DNA of 64,000 bases from Hysterangium stoloniferum (GCA_015178975.1 WHVD01000004.1:868001-932000); one strand, 5' to 3'. Positions 1 through 11,677 are shown, counted from the stretch's first letter. Numbers and translations are program-made. Notes: a model not told the origin generated them from the letters alone.

Positions 1-102
1 TTGAAATGCCGCGTTGGGTGTGTCTGTTTCGTGTCTGTAGCAATGGTTTCTTATCTCGGTTGAAACAGTGCGCTTTGCCATGGGGGAGAGTTCTTGAATC
101 TC

Positions 103-117
103 CTCTCTCTCTCTCTC
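103..117. repeat. CT microsatellite
   Basis: An uninterrupted run of about seven CT dinucleotides sits directly in front of a tandem duplication. No function is suggested by the sequence. Confidence 0.7.
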
Positions 118-119
118 CC

Positions 120-342
120 CAGTTATAGATACACGATTTACGCCCTCGGATTCAACTCTAAGCCTTCCCTTCTCTATTTCCAATCGGTTTTGTGTTCGTG
201 AACCCTATGTCATCCATCTATCTCCCATCTCGTCTCTGCTCCTTCCCTTTCTTAAGTTACAGATACACGAATGGGCCCTTGGATTCAACTCCGAGCTTTC
301 CTCTTCTGTATCTCCAATCGGTTTCGTGTTTGTAAACCCCTA
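120..342. repeat. Direct tandem duplication, two ~90-bp units
   Basis: Unit one (120-209) and unit two (254-342) both run from AGATACACGA through GGATTCAACTC and CAATCGGTTT to AACCC-TATG, with scattered substitutions. They are separated by a 44-bp C/T-rich spacer. The divergence suggests an old local duplication in non-coding sequence. Confidence 0.7.
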
Positions 343-2550
343 TGCCCTGAATCCATCTCCCAATCCGGTTTCTGTTCTTGTCGTCCTATTGAAGAACTTT
401 AAGGTAGTGAGTATACCTCAGTCTGTACGTGTGAATATACTTGCTATGTGATTTTGGTCGTCGGTTAGCTGAAACCGAAAGGGGTAGTAAGCACAGCCAG
501 CGGTATGCAAATGCAGTTAATATTGTAAGGTGTAATTTAGGAATCATTAAATTCGATTATCACACCTCCAATGTGGACAGTACCACAAAGCAGAATTTCA
601 TTCATTCAAACCGGTATTAAACCTGGGTCAGTGCTGTTGCTCCGCACGACAACCGATTCTCTCTATGTACGCATAATAGTCAAATTTTGTTTCTATATAG
701 CTCACATTCTCCGTCTCAAGAAGCTGATACGTTGAATCCATTGTATTATTGGTGAAATTTATTTTCGGATATTTTGTGCGACTTCGTTTTTCTTGGCGAT
801 ATGTAATGTTACAAGTGGGGCGCTATGTCAAACAAGCCTATGATTGCATCACATACGGAGTCTTCCTACGCATCGATCCGGGATCTTCGTGGGCAATTGC
901 AGTGTCAATCTGAATATGAGTGACAATACCCAGAGAATTGGTATTTGCATCAGTCGGCTGCAACTTTCTTTGCTTAAACACCCATGCCTATCACGGATTA
1001 AACCCGAGGCATCATAATATGAATATATGGCCCCGTTTGCCCGATCGAAGCTATGCAACTCCGTTCGATAAATCCATCTACATTGGAACCAAAGCTACCA
1101 TGATGGACGTGTCTTACTTCCGAGTCTTAAGCTAAACACGAATGCATTGAACAAGTCAATGTTCAACCTGATTTCACGCTGGAGCTGTGCAGTTCTTATG
1201 TCAGTTCTGCGACCGCCGCTGCTAATTCTATTCCATAGAAAAATTGCAGCCCTTTAAAATGTCTGTGATTCACATTGTTTTTACATTACAGTCGATCATG
1301 TTTCAAGTATGTAATCTTACCGCCTATCCACCGAACAGGACGGGTGCACCACCAGTCACCCCACTCGGGAAATGATATTACTCCAATATACTGTGCGGGG
1401 GGGATCATGATATATTTAGATCCAACTCAAATTTCTCTGACCTTCCAACGTTCCAGGTCTGCTTCCGCGCGGATCATAGAACACATTTATGATATTGTCA
1501 CTGTGGCGTGTCACCATCAGGGAACTGCGAAGGCATTTTGGAATCATGCTAACGTTTGGCACTTCGCCTTAAGACGTATCCCTGCATCGCAATACATTTA
1601 GGATCCAGCAATCTATGTATTTGATCGATTATGTTGTGTCAGTGCTTATCCGGGGCGTATTGTCCCGCGCGGGTTGCTAATTTTTCGCATATATTACAGG
1701 TATGCAGTTAACTCTAATTAACCAATTTACCATCAAGCAAGTGTATAAACAACTTGACTATCTTGGCGCCTGTGCCATTGTTCTAGGGATGGCCAAGCGC
1801 CTAGTAGGGGTGTTCAGTTTTGACTGTAATTCTTTACTTTGCCGAGTGGCGTTTTACTTATTTTTGGAACAATCCCCGGCTGGCTGGCGTACTAGAGTGC
1901 ATCAGGGAATGTTTACACCCATTATGTAGACTCTCTAGCCTACCTAGACTCCCTAGATCTATAGTAAGCTTTTATACCGACTAGTAAATAGGGATCTCGC
2001 GAAAGCAGTGTGTTTAGCCGAGTCTAGCTCTCCTAGATGGCTCTAGACAATATAGACAGGAGACTTACTGATCTTCCCACTTTCCTGATGTGGGCTTCAC
2101 GCACTTTTTGTGAATATTAACTCTAACACGTTGCTCCCCCTATTAGGTATTTTTATGGAGACGTCCGAGTTCTCATACAAGTTATTCAAACTCCGTAGTC
2201 GCGGTCGCACCTATAAAAAGCATTCGTGTATGGAAATTAGGCATATTTCTAATAGCATTAAAGGGTGCAGAGAATCATGAAGAAAATTTACCCCGAGTCA
2301 GCCGCACCCACATACACCACCTTGAATCAATCCCACCGCCCACAAAGGTCAAGAGCGCAAAACAAAAGATTTTGAGAGTCGATCTTCATGTTTTCGTTCG
2401 TCTCCACATTTAATGACCTAGATCTCGTACTATCACTGATGAAATTGATTCTCCTTCCAAGCGCCATTTGGTGATCTTTTTGCGCCAGAAACTAACTTAA
2501 AAGCCTATATTGTTCGAAAATAGGAAAGGGCGTCACCTGATACGAGTGCG
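343..2550. other. Region without a recognised gene
   Basis: Short open frames of up to 108 codons occur on both strands, but none shows a domain, a consistent exon structure or a plausible composition that I recognise. Base composition is more balanced and richer in CpG than the repeat-dense part further right, so this may be intergenic or eroded genic DNA. A TATAAAAAG stretch at about 2212 lies some 340 bases before the SEH1-like relic and could be its old promoter, but this is only positional inference. Confidence 0.5.
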
Positions 2551-3635
2551 ATGGCGGGTGACCATGGGTTGAATGGAATTGGAGCAGAAACGGGGGCGGG
2601 GACGACGGAGAGGTGGGTCGAGAGGGGGTGACGCTTCCCAAGACCAAGGGGAGCGTAAAAAGTGTGGAGTGGGCGCCGAAGAATTTTGGGATGAAAGTGG
2701 TACGTCTGCGTTTGGATTGGAGATTCTTTCGTTCTTTCGTTGAATTGTGATGGTGTGCTTAAATGCTTGCTTTTTTTCACGTCAGGCATCCATTTTGTCA
2801 GATATCCATCTCCGTTTGTGTGAATATCTTGAATCAGGGTCGAACATGACCAACGCACCTACCTCTTTGAACTGGTCGCTAATCGAGGACGTCTACATAC
2901 CCTCCCTTGCGAGTTCGTCGACGCTTCAGACAGACTCTAGTCCCGCCGCCGCCGCTGCCTCGTTGTTTGTACCTACCGTGCCCGCACCAGGACAAGGGGG
3001 AAGTGGGTCTGGGTCGACAAGTCCATACATGGGCACATCGACACTTGTGGGAACTGGCAACATGCCCAGGAGGTGGAAATCGCGAGGCGTATGGAGGGTG
3101 CGATCTAAGCTGGTGTAAAGAGGCTTTTTGGGGGGAAGCATGTGCCGTTGCATCGGGGACAAGTGGTCTTGTGAAGGCATGTAGGGATTTGTATTTGCTA
3201 TGATTTGAATACCGTTAATCAATCAGTAGTCCGCCGCTCCCCTCACTCTCCGCACCAACGCTAGATCGTACATTTCCCTTCCGCCCAACCCCCCGCTCCG
3301 TACTCGTCCTTGGTTCTGCAGCCCCGGATCTAAACCACATTCGTCTACTCCGCCCCGTGATCGCGAGTGTTGGAGCTACGCCCATCCACGGCGGTCCGCA
3401 TGTCGAACAGTTCGCGGTCACAGCCCTGGCTTGGGCACGGTCGTGCGGACGGTCATATCATCTGATTGCTACGGGCGGTCGGGATGGAAGGGTGAAGATA
3501 TCGAAGATGAGGTCGCCGGGAAGGATGAGGAGGAAGAGAGTGAGAATGGAGATGATGAAGGGGCGTAGCAGCAGCTGCGGTTGGGTGGAGTGCGAATATT
3601 GTGGCGGATTTTGATGATCATAAGAGCCCAATTTC
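2551..3635 (+). pseudogene. SEH1-like nucleoporin (WD40) relic
   Basis: The fragments follow the order of the nuclear-pore and SEA-complex beta-propeller SEH1. An ATG at 2551 opens a short frame ending RWVERG. In a shifted frame comes GSVKSVEWAPKNFGMK, then a GT-AG intron at 2700-2785, then the segment ILSDIHLRLCEYLE followed by NWSLIEDV. The family's tryptophan-rich motif appears as LSWCKEAFWGE near 3095-3130. A further segment reads GRSYHLIATGGRDGRVKI (about 3445-3500) and the last recognisable block is ADFDDHKSPIS near 3600-3635. These blocks lie in at least three reading frames, and the last propeller blades are missing. SEH1 is normally about 350-400 residues and uninterrupted apart from introns, so I read this as a decayed duplicate rather than the working gene. 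Some breaks could be unrecognised introns. Family assignment is fairly sure; loss of function is inferred. Confidence 0.7.
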
Positions 3636-4394
3636 GTAAATAACGTTGCACTTGTTGGTCTACAAGTTTGATGGCTTGGGTAAAAGACATATTTGATATT
3701 GTTTCGAACTTCTTTGGTTGTGGAAGTTTCAATGATTTTCAACAATACATGAGGACAAACGTTCGTGCCTGTCGATTTAATAAATTTGGGGTCTCTTTTC
3801 ATCTGCCATCCAATTCACCCCGAATTTCCACCATCCAGCTCCAATTCTCCCTCTAATCTGCCTCCTCATCTCTCATTGTAAACCACAACGAAAAAGAGCA
3901 TCACTGCTCACATCTTGATTCTTTCTTACACGTATGACGTTGCTCCCAAGCTCATAATTGTTTAGAGTCTGCTTTTCAATCACAGGTAGGCTTTCTTGCT
4001 CTCCCGGTCTCTGTTCTGTTCGAAAGATGCTTCATCACATTTTCTCTATGTTCTCTTGTTTCGTGATATCTTCGGTATTTTTTTACTCCCTCATCCTTAT
4101 CCTTGGTCGTCCCTTACGCCTCGCCCACCTATTCGACGTAAGCTAACACGTTACCTTCCATTTTAGATCTCCTATTACTTGAAATGTCTCCCAAGGATCT
4201 TTCATTTAGTTTAGCGGTTCTCAGACGAGCTATCCCGCCCACCATATCCGGGATGACGATGAGGAAACCACCAAGCTGATGACTGATTCCGAGGAAGTGC
4301 TCCACAGAACTCTCAGACGACGAAGAATGGGAATACGATAGCTCCTTCGACGGTTCCGACGACGAAGGTTTATGGGACGATACACCCGAATGCC
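3636..4394. other. Spacer between SEH1-like relic and forkhead-like gene
   Basis: No recognised gene. Around 4184 an ATG follows a TTTTAG that could be a splice acceptor. At about 4310-4400 one frame reads an acidic, serine-rich stretch (SDDEEWEYDSSFDGSDDEG). This could be the N-terminal part of the forkhead-like gene that follows, but it is not in phase with it without further introns or indels. Confidence 0.4.
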
Positions 4395-5099
4395 ATGAAC
4401 CCCACCATTCATCATACAACAGGGACTCGCGTATCACGCGATTACTATCCCCTTGCTCACCACCAAGCGTATTTCGACGAGTACGAAGCATCCGACATGT
4501 TGTCTGCCACTGGCTTTTTTTTGGTGCACACAGCCGGTAAGGCACCACCCCCTGGTGACGGTTACAACCTCACAAATCTGAAAGACGGCAAGCCAAGTCG
4601 CAAAGGGGGTCTTCCCCCTCACGGACACCGTTTCGTCATCGCATGTACCATATATGGTGCGCCAGAGGAGAAGCTAACGTTATCTGAGCTTTATCTCGCC
4701 CTCAAACGTTGGTATGCTGATCCAGATAACATTGGATGGAAGATGTGGGCTTCATAATCAACGACCAGCTTAGTTCTGACTGTCAACATTTGGCTATCGT
4801 TCCAAAGTAGCGTTCACCATGCACTCTCACGTTACGAAGCGTTTCAGCGGGTAAACAGCGTGCGCGACGGTGTCCGTGAAAGTCATCATTGCTTTACATA
4901 TTTATTTACACGGAAATACTCAAGAAGCACCAGACTTCATGGTGGAAATGGTCCCCCGGGTTTGGCCCCCTTGACATTATGCTTGGCGGTCGTGCTGGCA
5001 AACATAAATATGCCAAAAGGAAGGAGCCTAAGCCAGTAGAAGCAGAGGTAACGGCATCTACATCCGTTGTTTCAAGAGGAAGAAACCCGAAGAGAACAG
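4395..5099 (+). CDS. Forkhead (winged-helix) DNA-binding protein, partial gene model
   Basis: Three exons join in phase across GT-AG introns at 4745-4807 and 4860-4924. The first exon contains HGHRFVIACTIYGAPEEKL followed by TLSELYLALKRWY, which matches helix 1-2 of the forkhead fold. The second gives ISVHHALSRYEAFQRV, the recognition-helix motif (family pattern N-S-[IV]-R-H-x-L-S). The third gives SWWKWSPGFGPLD and then a basic tail rich in K and R, matching the wing and its basic end. The protein would be a nuclear transcription factor. The beginning and the end are uncertain: an acidic segment upstream and a Ser/Thr/Pro-rich frame downstream (5134-5538) may belong to it. The usual family arginine before His in the recognition helix is His here, so binding may be altered or the gene may be a relic. 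I cannot tell if it is expressed. Confidence 0.6.
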
Positions 5100-6149
5100 T
5101 GAGTGTCATGGCGTCCACTTACACTGTTCGCGGTTGGGAGAGCGCCTGCTCATAGATAGTACAGCGACGGAGTGTTGTCAACATACTAGGAGGATCGCCT
5201 CTAATGTGACATCCAGTCAGGGATCATCGCCCGGCGATCCGTCACATTCACAGCGTACCTCACAAGACTTGCTGATGCAGAGGAGCGCCGTGTCCCTCGT
5301 GCCACTGAAGAAAGGCACGCACATCGGTTTGCACCGTACCCCCAGTCTCCACACGCTGCCGGTACATCGCGTCACACAATTGATTCCGGCGGTAAGACCG
5401 CTGTCCACACTGCGTCGAGCACCAATGACCAGCCCACCCTTCCTCCCATCGCCATTCGTCCTACAACCTATTGCCGAATCTCGACTTCATATGCTTCCAA
5501 TCTTCGTAGTCTTTTTTCAACATGGTCTGACCAGCTAGGCTGTGTGAAAATGTGAGGGCCTGGACAGTGGTCCTGCGGCATGTCCAATGTTGTACACCTG
5601 GGACAGGTAGGTAGGATGGAGCGCAGTATGGGGGTGATGCGTGTGGATACAGACCGGGGGTGCGGGACATTTCCATCTTTGAGCCACCCGTCCTCACGCT
5701 CCGCTCCATCTCCTAGCTACACATCTGTTGAAATACGCGTGTCTCTATCACGTATTCGGGTAGCAGAAGACCCTCGCAATCGCACAGGGAGTTATATTCG
5801 CATGTAGCTACGTATATAAACCCTAAGAACAATGGAATGCTATATTGGGAAGACAATGGGAATGTGAAAAAGGGGGAATAATGAACAATAGAATAGGGGA
5901 AGGGAACAAAGGAACATGAACTTGTATGAGATTCGAAATCCAACAACATCGTCTCATGGACTCAGCCCGCCCCCGCCTACCGCCACTTCCCAAACGGCAA
6001 CTTCCTCTTCAAGAGCAAGTACCCCTCCAGTTACCGACTCTCGCGCCGTTCAATTATTAGAACTTATTGTGTTGCAAGCTGTTCTATGCTCTTTGTTTTT
6101 AATGTAGTTTATTTGATGCTCGGCTAAGTAGTACTTTACAGTAGCTTAG
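5100..6149 (+). other. Possible forkhead gene tail and unassigned sequence
   Basis: The plus-strand frame at 5134-5538 is rich in S, T, P and R, like a low-complexity tail of a transcription factor, and could connect to the forkhead exons through a GT-AG intron near 5100-5155 if a GTGA/GTGTCA donor is used. Beyond 5540 nothing is recognised. A proline- and serine-rich frame at 5916-6107 precedes the coiled-coil gene and might be its N-terminus. Confidence 0.3.
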
Positions 6150-6934
6150 GTTAAGGCAGAAAAGGAGGCAGAGGAAAAAAGGAAGGCATGGTTGTGGAAA
6201 GTGATGGAGGATTGGAAGTTGAGGGAAGAAGTGGAGAAAAAGCAGCAGGATGCTGAGGTGGCAGAAAAACGAGTGAGGGAGATAAGGGAGGGGAAGGTAA
6301 GTGAAACGACAATGTTCTGTGTTTCTTCCAATAATGATTGAATGCAGTGAAGAGCTGAGGAGGTGGAAATGGAGGGAGAGGTTGGGTCTTCGAGTACAAA
6401 AGTAAGTGATTCTGTAAAAGTTTGGGAAATGACTAATTTCCAAAACAGAAACAAAAGGTCAAAGCTCTGGAATGGATGGAAACCATCCATGATAATCTGT
6501 GTTATTGGTGCTCAATTCAGAACTTGACTTGTCGGAAGCAGAAGGTAAAATGGGGCAGAACTTGCTACCCTTGCACAGTACTCAAACTTCCATGCACTCT
6601 CACCATGAAGAGGGCTTTGAAAGGTGAGAAGGCTCAGAAAATGGATGACACAGAAAACTTGGGAATGGCCAAGACTGCAGAGGCTGAGGTGCCAAATATC
6701 GATAGTTCTAGCATCAGACTTCTCAAAGACACCATGGATGCATTGGTGTTTATCAGGATGGAACTGATGAAGATGTGGGATGCTCTGGAGTGCCATAATG
6801 AGATCCAGGAAAAAGGTTTCTGGTTGTTGACTCAGAATTTCTGGAGGCAGAACGAACTCCTTCCAGGTCAGCTTTTAGCTCAGATAATTCTAGAGTTGCA
6901 AAATGTCCAGATGCTTCATCAACTTTTAAGTTGA
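6150..6934 (+). pseudogene. Coiled-coil plus Zn2Cys6-like protein with chimeric tail
   Basis: Exon 6150-6296 encodes a highly charged helix (AEKEAEEKRK and so on, many E and K), a likely coiled coil. Introns 6297-6347 and 6402-6448 have GTAAGT donors and CAG acceptors, and all exons join in phase 0. The third exon contains six cysteines spaced C-x2-C-x6-C-x10-C-x2-C-x6-C (about residues 11-42 after the ATG at 6476), which fits the fungal Zn(II)2Cys6 pattern; in known members two zinc ions are bound and DNA is contacted. The basic RKQK residues between the fourth and fifth ligand groups also fit. Two defects are visible: the first codon of exon two (6348-6350) is TGA, and from about 6853 to the stop the frame reads antisense gypsy sequence, so the true C-terminus is lost. 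The Cys pattern could instead belong to a different zinc-binding family. Function is unknown. Confidence 0.55.
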
Positions 6935-8170
6935 TCAAAAAACACTGTGATCTGTCCAGTTTACTCGCCCTAATGAATGCTGAAGTGTTGATGAGAGAGA
7001 TTTTCGGAGGTTTGGAGGTTTTGGTAGAAGCCAGAGGTGCTGTTGAGACTGAAAGGCTCTGCCCAGAGTAGATGCTGCAGGAGAAACGGAAGTGTCAGGA
7101 ATCTGGAAATTAATACTGCCCAATACCCAGTCAATCAACAGATTATATTGGGTGAGCCAGTTGTATCCAAGAATGACCAAACAGCTAGAGTCCAACTGTG
7201 TTATGAAAAAAGTAACCATCATGGGAACTGGATAGATATGTCACAGGCTTGAGTAATCACCATATTGCTAGTGCCATCAAACAGATGCAAGGAAATTGTG
7301 GGAACAGAATGGAGTTTCAATTATGTTTCATGGCAAAAGTGGTATCTACAAAACAGTGTGTGGAGCTGGAATCTATCAGAGCTGGGAACACTAAATTTTT
7401 CCAAGAAGGTCAGAAATGAGTTTTACAAATAGTAAGTTGGGATTAGAGAGAGCAGATGCATTCCTCTGTCCATGCAGATTCTGGAGGGCTGCTTACTCTT
7501 TTTTGACTCTGTGGCAGGTTTTTCCTTGGACATTGTAGTCATGGTGGAAGTTGCTGCATGAGCCTTGGAAGAGTTTGACTTAATGGTACAATTGGAAACC
7601 TTGTGTCCACCTTTTCTGCAAAAAAGGCAGAGGTCATTATCCATGTGGCCATTGTTTCTCCTTCAGGGTGAGTTTACCATTGGTACTCAACAAATGGGAA
7701 ATGTCAGGTTTGTCAGAAGTTGACTGTTTTTCCTTGTTGGATTTCTTGTCTTTTTTCTGATCAGAGTTCGATATGCCAGTATTAGTGCCAGAGAGCAGAA
7801 TCGTCCCATCCACAGCATGTGGTGAGGATATGGAACTTGACAAGATAGTTGGAAAATTTTTGATTGTCCTTCATCTTAAGCATCATTAATTCATTTTCCA
7901 CTTTGCTGGATTGGTCATAAGGTCCAAAATTAGTTTTCAGTTCTTCTACAAATGCATCCCAGCCGCTGAGCCATACAGGTGTCTTGTTGGATATTCCAGG
8001 TAGTCTGGGTTCAACCCAATCCTGAGCAGTATCCTTGAGATAAGAGAGTGCAAAATTGACTTTTTGACTGTCAGATTTAAATGCAGTGGGTCAATCACAG
8101 AAACTGAAACAACATTGGAGAAGGAAATTCTTCAATTTTTTTTGATCCTTGCCAGTACATGGTTTGGATT
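6853..8170 (-). pseudogene. Ty3/gypsy gag-protease remnant (minus strand)
   Basis: Read on the minus strand, the region gives eroded capsid-like gag sequence (about 8160-7850), a basic linker (7843-7637), and the nucleocapsid zinc knuckle CLFCRKGGHKVSNC (C-x2-C-x4-H-x4-C, near 7630-7590). It ends in the protease-to-RT linker with LVILGYNWLTQYN and DWVLGSINF (7200-7090). The same blocks recur at 25237-24872, 51303-51048 and 55030-55690, so this is one family. Many stops and frame changes are present and no RT follows. The insertion point lies inside the C-terminus of the Zn2Cys6-like gene at about 6853. Confidence 0.75.
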
Positions 8171-8180
8171 CTTTGACTCC

Positions 8181-8977
8181 TGTGATGTATCCAGTTGATT
8201 TTCACAATTTTTCCCTTAATTTTCCCAATTTTATTTTATTTTATTTATTATTCCAAGAATATGGCTATTTCCTTTTAACTTCACATACTCAAGGCTTCAA
8301 ATGATGTCACATTATGTAATTGAAGCCTAGAGCAGCCCAAAGTTAAGATTAATAAGCCAATTTATCTATTTTTAGTGATTTGGCCCCTTTTCTCATAATC
8401 ACTGCATATATGTGCACTTTTTCGGCTCTATCACACGATATTACGTAATCATCAACTCGATGATGCATCTACAAGTTGATGCATGCCATTTCCACAGCCA
8501 AGTGGCCGGTTTCATCCAAATTCAGCCTTGGAAGCTGTTTTGCTTCCACTCTCGGCCATCCCAGGCCTATTTTCTGACTTGACTGGCTTGGATCTTCGAG
8601 TCAGGTGATAGCTATGATATCATAGCGGAATTATGGAAACCTGTAGAAGCTTCTAATAATTTCCTATTTAGTTATTTAGATATTATTAAGCAGAACTCTC
8701 TACATGTATAAAAAGAGGCCAAATCACTGAATAAATCAATCTACTTTACTACTATCAACAGCACCAGCTCAGAAGCTTATCTCATCATCCTAAGGACAAT
8801 AATAGCCTTAGTCTGATGTACTAACTGCAAGCACCTACACTTGCAGAATCTTGAACTCTTTGTCAGCAACTCTTGAACTTAGCTAATTCATCTAAGTTCC
8901 CTCAGCTTCCTGGAAACCTTTAGGCTTACTAATCACTTAGGTAAATCTAAATTCTTATTACTGAGATCCCTGCCCAT
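8181..8977 (+). repeat. LTR fragment, family F (starts TGTGATGTATCC)
   Basis: The sequence begins TGTGATGTATCCAGT and is repeated in opposite orientation at 56880-57691, where it starts identically. The shared part includes TTCCCTTAATTTTCCC, a CTTTTAACTTC block and, near its end, ATCCCTGCCCAT. In this copy it is cut at 8977 by the start of an LTR of family A. A TATAAAAAGAGG box at about 8706 fits a promoter in the LTR. Confidence 0.65.
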
Positions 8978-9490
8978 TGTTAAGAACTAGAAACTGACTA
9001 AAGTCGGTTGGCCGACAGGGACTGATCGGAAAGGACTTGGCTTCAGCTTATGTGCTGTGCCCTCGCAGTAATCTGTTGGGTGTCCTTAAATTTTGGGCAG
9101 GTGAAGACTCGTCCCAATGAATACCTCTCGGTGGGAACTACCGATCGGAACCAAGGGATGAATCGAGTGTCGGGCCAAGGGGTCGGGGACTGAAGAGAGG
9201 TGAGCGCACATGAAGGCGGAAGATGGAATTCTTAGTATGGGACTTCTGGAGGTGTAAGAGGGTATTCTGAGTTGATATTCTGATTGCCTAGTATTTTCAA
9301 CTACAGTGGGTTCATATACAAGTAACAGGCATCTAGAAAATACTAACTGGGGGGGGAGCGGAACACAGCATTGACAAATAAACTTGACTAGGAACGGGAA
9401 GTTTATGATTAGTTTGGAGGCCGATGATAACCGAGAGCGGAACTACGGTAAAAGGAAATAGTTTGAGGGTTACAGATATATATAGACATT
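8978..9490 (+). repeat. LTR fragment, family A (starts TGTTAAGAAC)
   Basis: It matches the complete family A copies at 53424-54164 and 34968-35714 from the first base through the shared GGACTTGGCTTCAGC motif (9033) to about ATATAGACAT, then stops where copia-like coding sequence begins. The last ~240 bases of the LTR are missing, so it is a truncated copy. Confidence 0.75.
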
Positions 9491-10467
9491 GGGCCAAGGT
9501 TGAAGCTGCAGAGAAATAACAGGATGAATTTGCACAATTGAGGCATGTATCAAGCCCAAATCTTCACAACTATTGAACTGAGTCTTCAGATCAAAATTCA
9601 GAAGTTTCAAACCATGAAAGAAGTTTGGGAGTTTGGGATGCACTGTGTACTAAGCACGAAGGCAAATCACTGTCTATAAAGATAGATATCAGATGCTGAA
9701 TGTATGGAATGACATGTGAGGATGATTCAGCAGTCAAGACACACTTTGACAAGTCGATGAAAATGTGGGCTCAACTCAAAGGCATGGGTGCTGGACTCTC
9801 AAATGATGATTTGGTTACCATTATCCTCAGATCACTATCAAAGTCATACTGTCCTTAATCAGCATTATATCAATGTCAGCAAAGTTCTCAGCTACACCTT
9901 TAGAACTGGTAAATGTCATCAATGCCATAATCAAGGAGTATGGACAACCTACCATAAACATGAAAAAGTCAAAAGGAGCTGAGATGGCAATGGCTACTTC
10001 AAAGGGGTGCAGCAAGCCAAGAGATAGCAAAAGGTCACAGAGATCCACTGAGAACATCAAATGCTGGAACTGTGGAAGAAAGGGTCATTTTGCACCCAAC
10101 TGTCACAAACCAAAAAAAAGGCATGATGACAAGGATGATGATAATGCAAATAGCAAAACAGGCAAGAATGTGGATATTGCCATGTCAAGTATGGATTTTG
10201 AATTAATGACAACATTCACCAGACCCACCTTATCATGGGAAATGAGTCCACTTAAGCATGAAAACTGACATTTATAATTTGACAATATCAAACCACAGGA
10301 AACTTGAAATCAAGGCTGACAAAGGGTGCTGGGTAGGATTCAGCAGTGAAAGAAAAGGACACTGTATCTATTCACCTGGAAAACAATGTGCCACAGTGGA
10401 AAGAAATATCAAGTTTGATTAATCAGTCATTGAAATTTTGAATGATGTGCTGGTTGAGGGAGGGAAT
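9491..10467 (+). pseudogene. Ty1/copia gag and integrase C-terminal remnant (plus strand)
   Basis: Shifting plus-strand frames read a copia gag core (KFQTMKEVWDALC-like, then LKGMGAGLSNDDL and IILRSLSKSY). The frame 9873-10268 carries the zinc knuckle CWNCGRKGHFAPNC and a basic tail. At 10270-10430 the frame gives GCWVGFSSERKGHCIYSP and ATVERNIKFD, which corresponds to the linker after the copia integrase core. Protease and the integrase catalytic part are missing between them, so there is an internal deletion. A purine-rich GAGGGAGGGA tract ends at 10465, just before an LTR. Confidence 0.7.
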
Positions 10468-10644
10468 TGTAAGATGTTGACAGTACAATGAAAACAGACA
10501 AGGTTTTTGTACATATGACTAAGCTACTGTAAAGTATAAACTAGCCGAGTGTATTCAAATAAACTATGAAAGTGTGTATTGTAATAACAATGAAATACCA
10601 CAAGACTGTCAATAGCTTGCAACCTACATGAATAGATTCTAACA
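10468..10644 (-). repeat. LTR of minus-strand copia element (left copy)
   Basis: The 177-bp block runs from TGTAAGATGTTGACAGTAC to AATAGATTCTAACA (TG...CA on both strands). Its first ~140 bp recur at 11736-11877 on the other side of a minus-strand gag. It is the 3' LTR of that element. Confidence 0.65.
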
Positions 10645-10832
10645 TACCCACTTTGCATGTCATTGAAAATGCACCCACTTGATGCAAAATCCATCCAAAA
10701 ATTGAAACATAAATCCACTGCACCCACTAGATGTGAGATTCATCTGAAACTTGAAAACATGCTGCACCCACTAGACACAGAAGCTGTCTGGTACAATTTG
10801 GTGTCAAATCGAACCTTGGGGTGCCCTTTCTC

Positions 10833-11677
10833 CTAAAATGCAATCCCCCAACCTCCCAGACCAAAAATGCCAGACCTTGGAGCCCTTCTCACAAATCCTA
10901 TTCCACATGATGATATCAGGTACAAATATAACATACTCTCCCCTGTGCTAACAGTGAGAGCCTCCTGGCTTTTAGCAGGTGACCCACTTGATGATGAACC
11001 AACTGGCTTTGGTATGGGACAAAAACATGTGATGTGACCCTCACCATTGCACCTACAGCAATTTCTCAGCCATTTCACATCTGGTGAGTCTGTTTTCATT
11101 TTCACAACTTGACTCTCAGTGTCCTTCCAGCCTTTCAAATCGCTTTCTTCTTCTACCAGTGCTGTGGAAATATCCTCGACAGTAAGTGATCCCACATGCT
11201 GCATAAGAGCAGTCACAACTGCACCAAATTCTGGAGCTAAACAATAGATAAGGACATCTGGCACATCCTCTTCACATAACTTGACTCCAATCACTTGAAG
11301 CTGCAAAGTGAGAGTCACAATGCCATGGACATATTCCATCACTGGCTTTTTGACATCATGCTGGTACATATAGAGCTGGCATTTCAATGAAATCCAATTG
11401 GCCTGATTATTTGCCTGATAGATTTTTGCAAGTGCTTGCCATGTGATTGTTGGCTTAATGCAATTGTGAGTCCAATTGCTGTGTAGCCATCCTCTGAATG
11501 CTTTGCCCATTCCAAATACTCCTTACTACTCTCATCCTTAGGTGCCTTTGTTCCACCACTCACAATGCTCCACAATCCAGCACACTGCAGAACCATTGAC
11601 AGTGAAAACTTCCATTCATGGTAGTTATCACCCAAGAGTTTTGGGGTGCTTGCTAGTAAAGCATTGATGTTGGACAT
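10833..11677 (-). pseudogene. Ty1/copia gag (minus strand)
   Basis: Two overlapping minus-strand frames form one gag. The N-terminal frame starts MSNINALLASTPKLLGDNYH and contains EWKFSLSMVLQ, the usual copia gag opening. The second continues with SLKCQLYMYQ and VMEYVHGIVTL, and has the zinc knuckle CRCNGEGHITCFC (C-x2-C-x4-H-x4-C reading) near 11060. One frame change near 11400-11500 separates them. It lies between two copies of the same LTR; the pol region is absent, so this is an internally deleted element. The frame ends in sequence next to the left LTR and has no known domain there. Confidence 0.75.

Noticed and set aside
2505-2858. 117-codon minus-strand frame
   Set aside because: It is antisense to the SEH1-like blocks and its intron, and shows no domain.
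6099-6490. Overlapping minus-strand frames rich in L, F, S and P
   Set aside because: They mirror the purine-rich coding strand of the coiled-coil exons, whose splice sites and Cys pattern support the plus strand.
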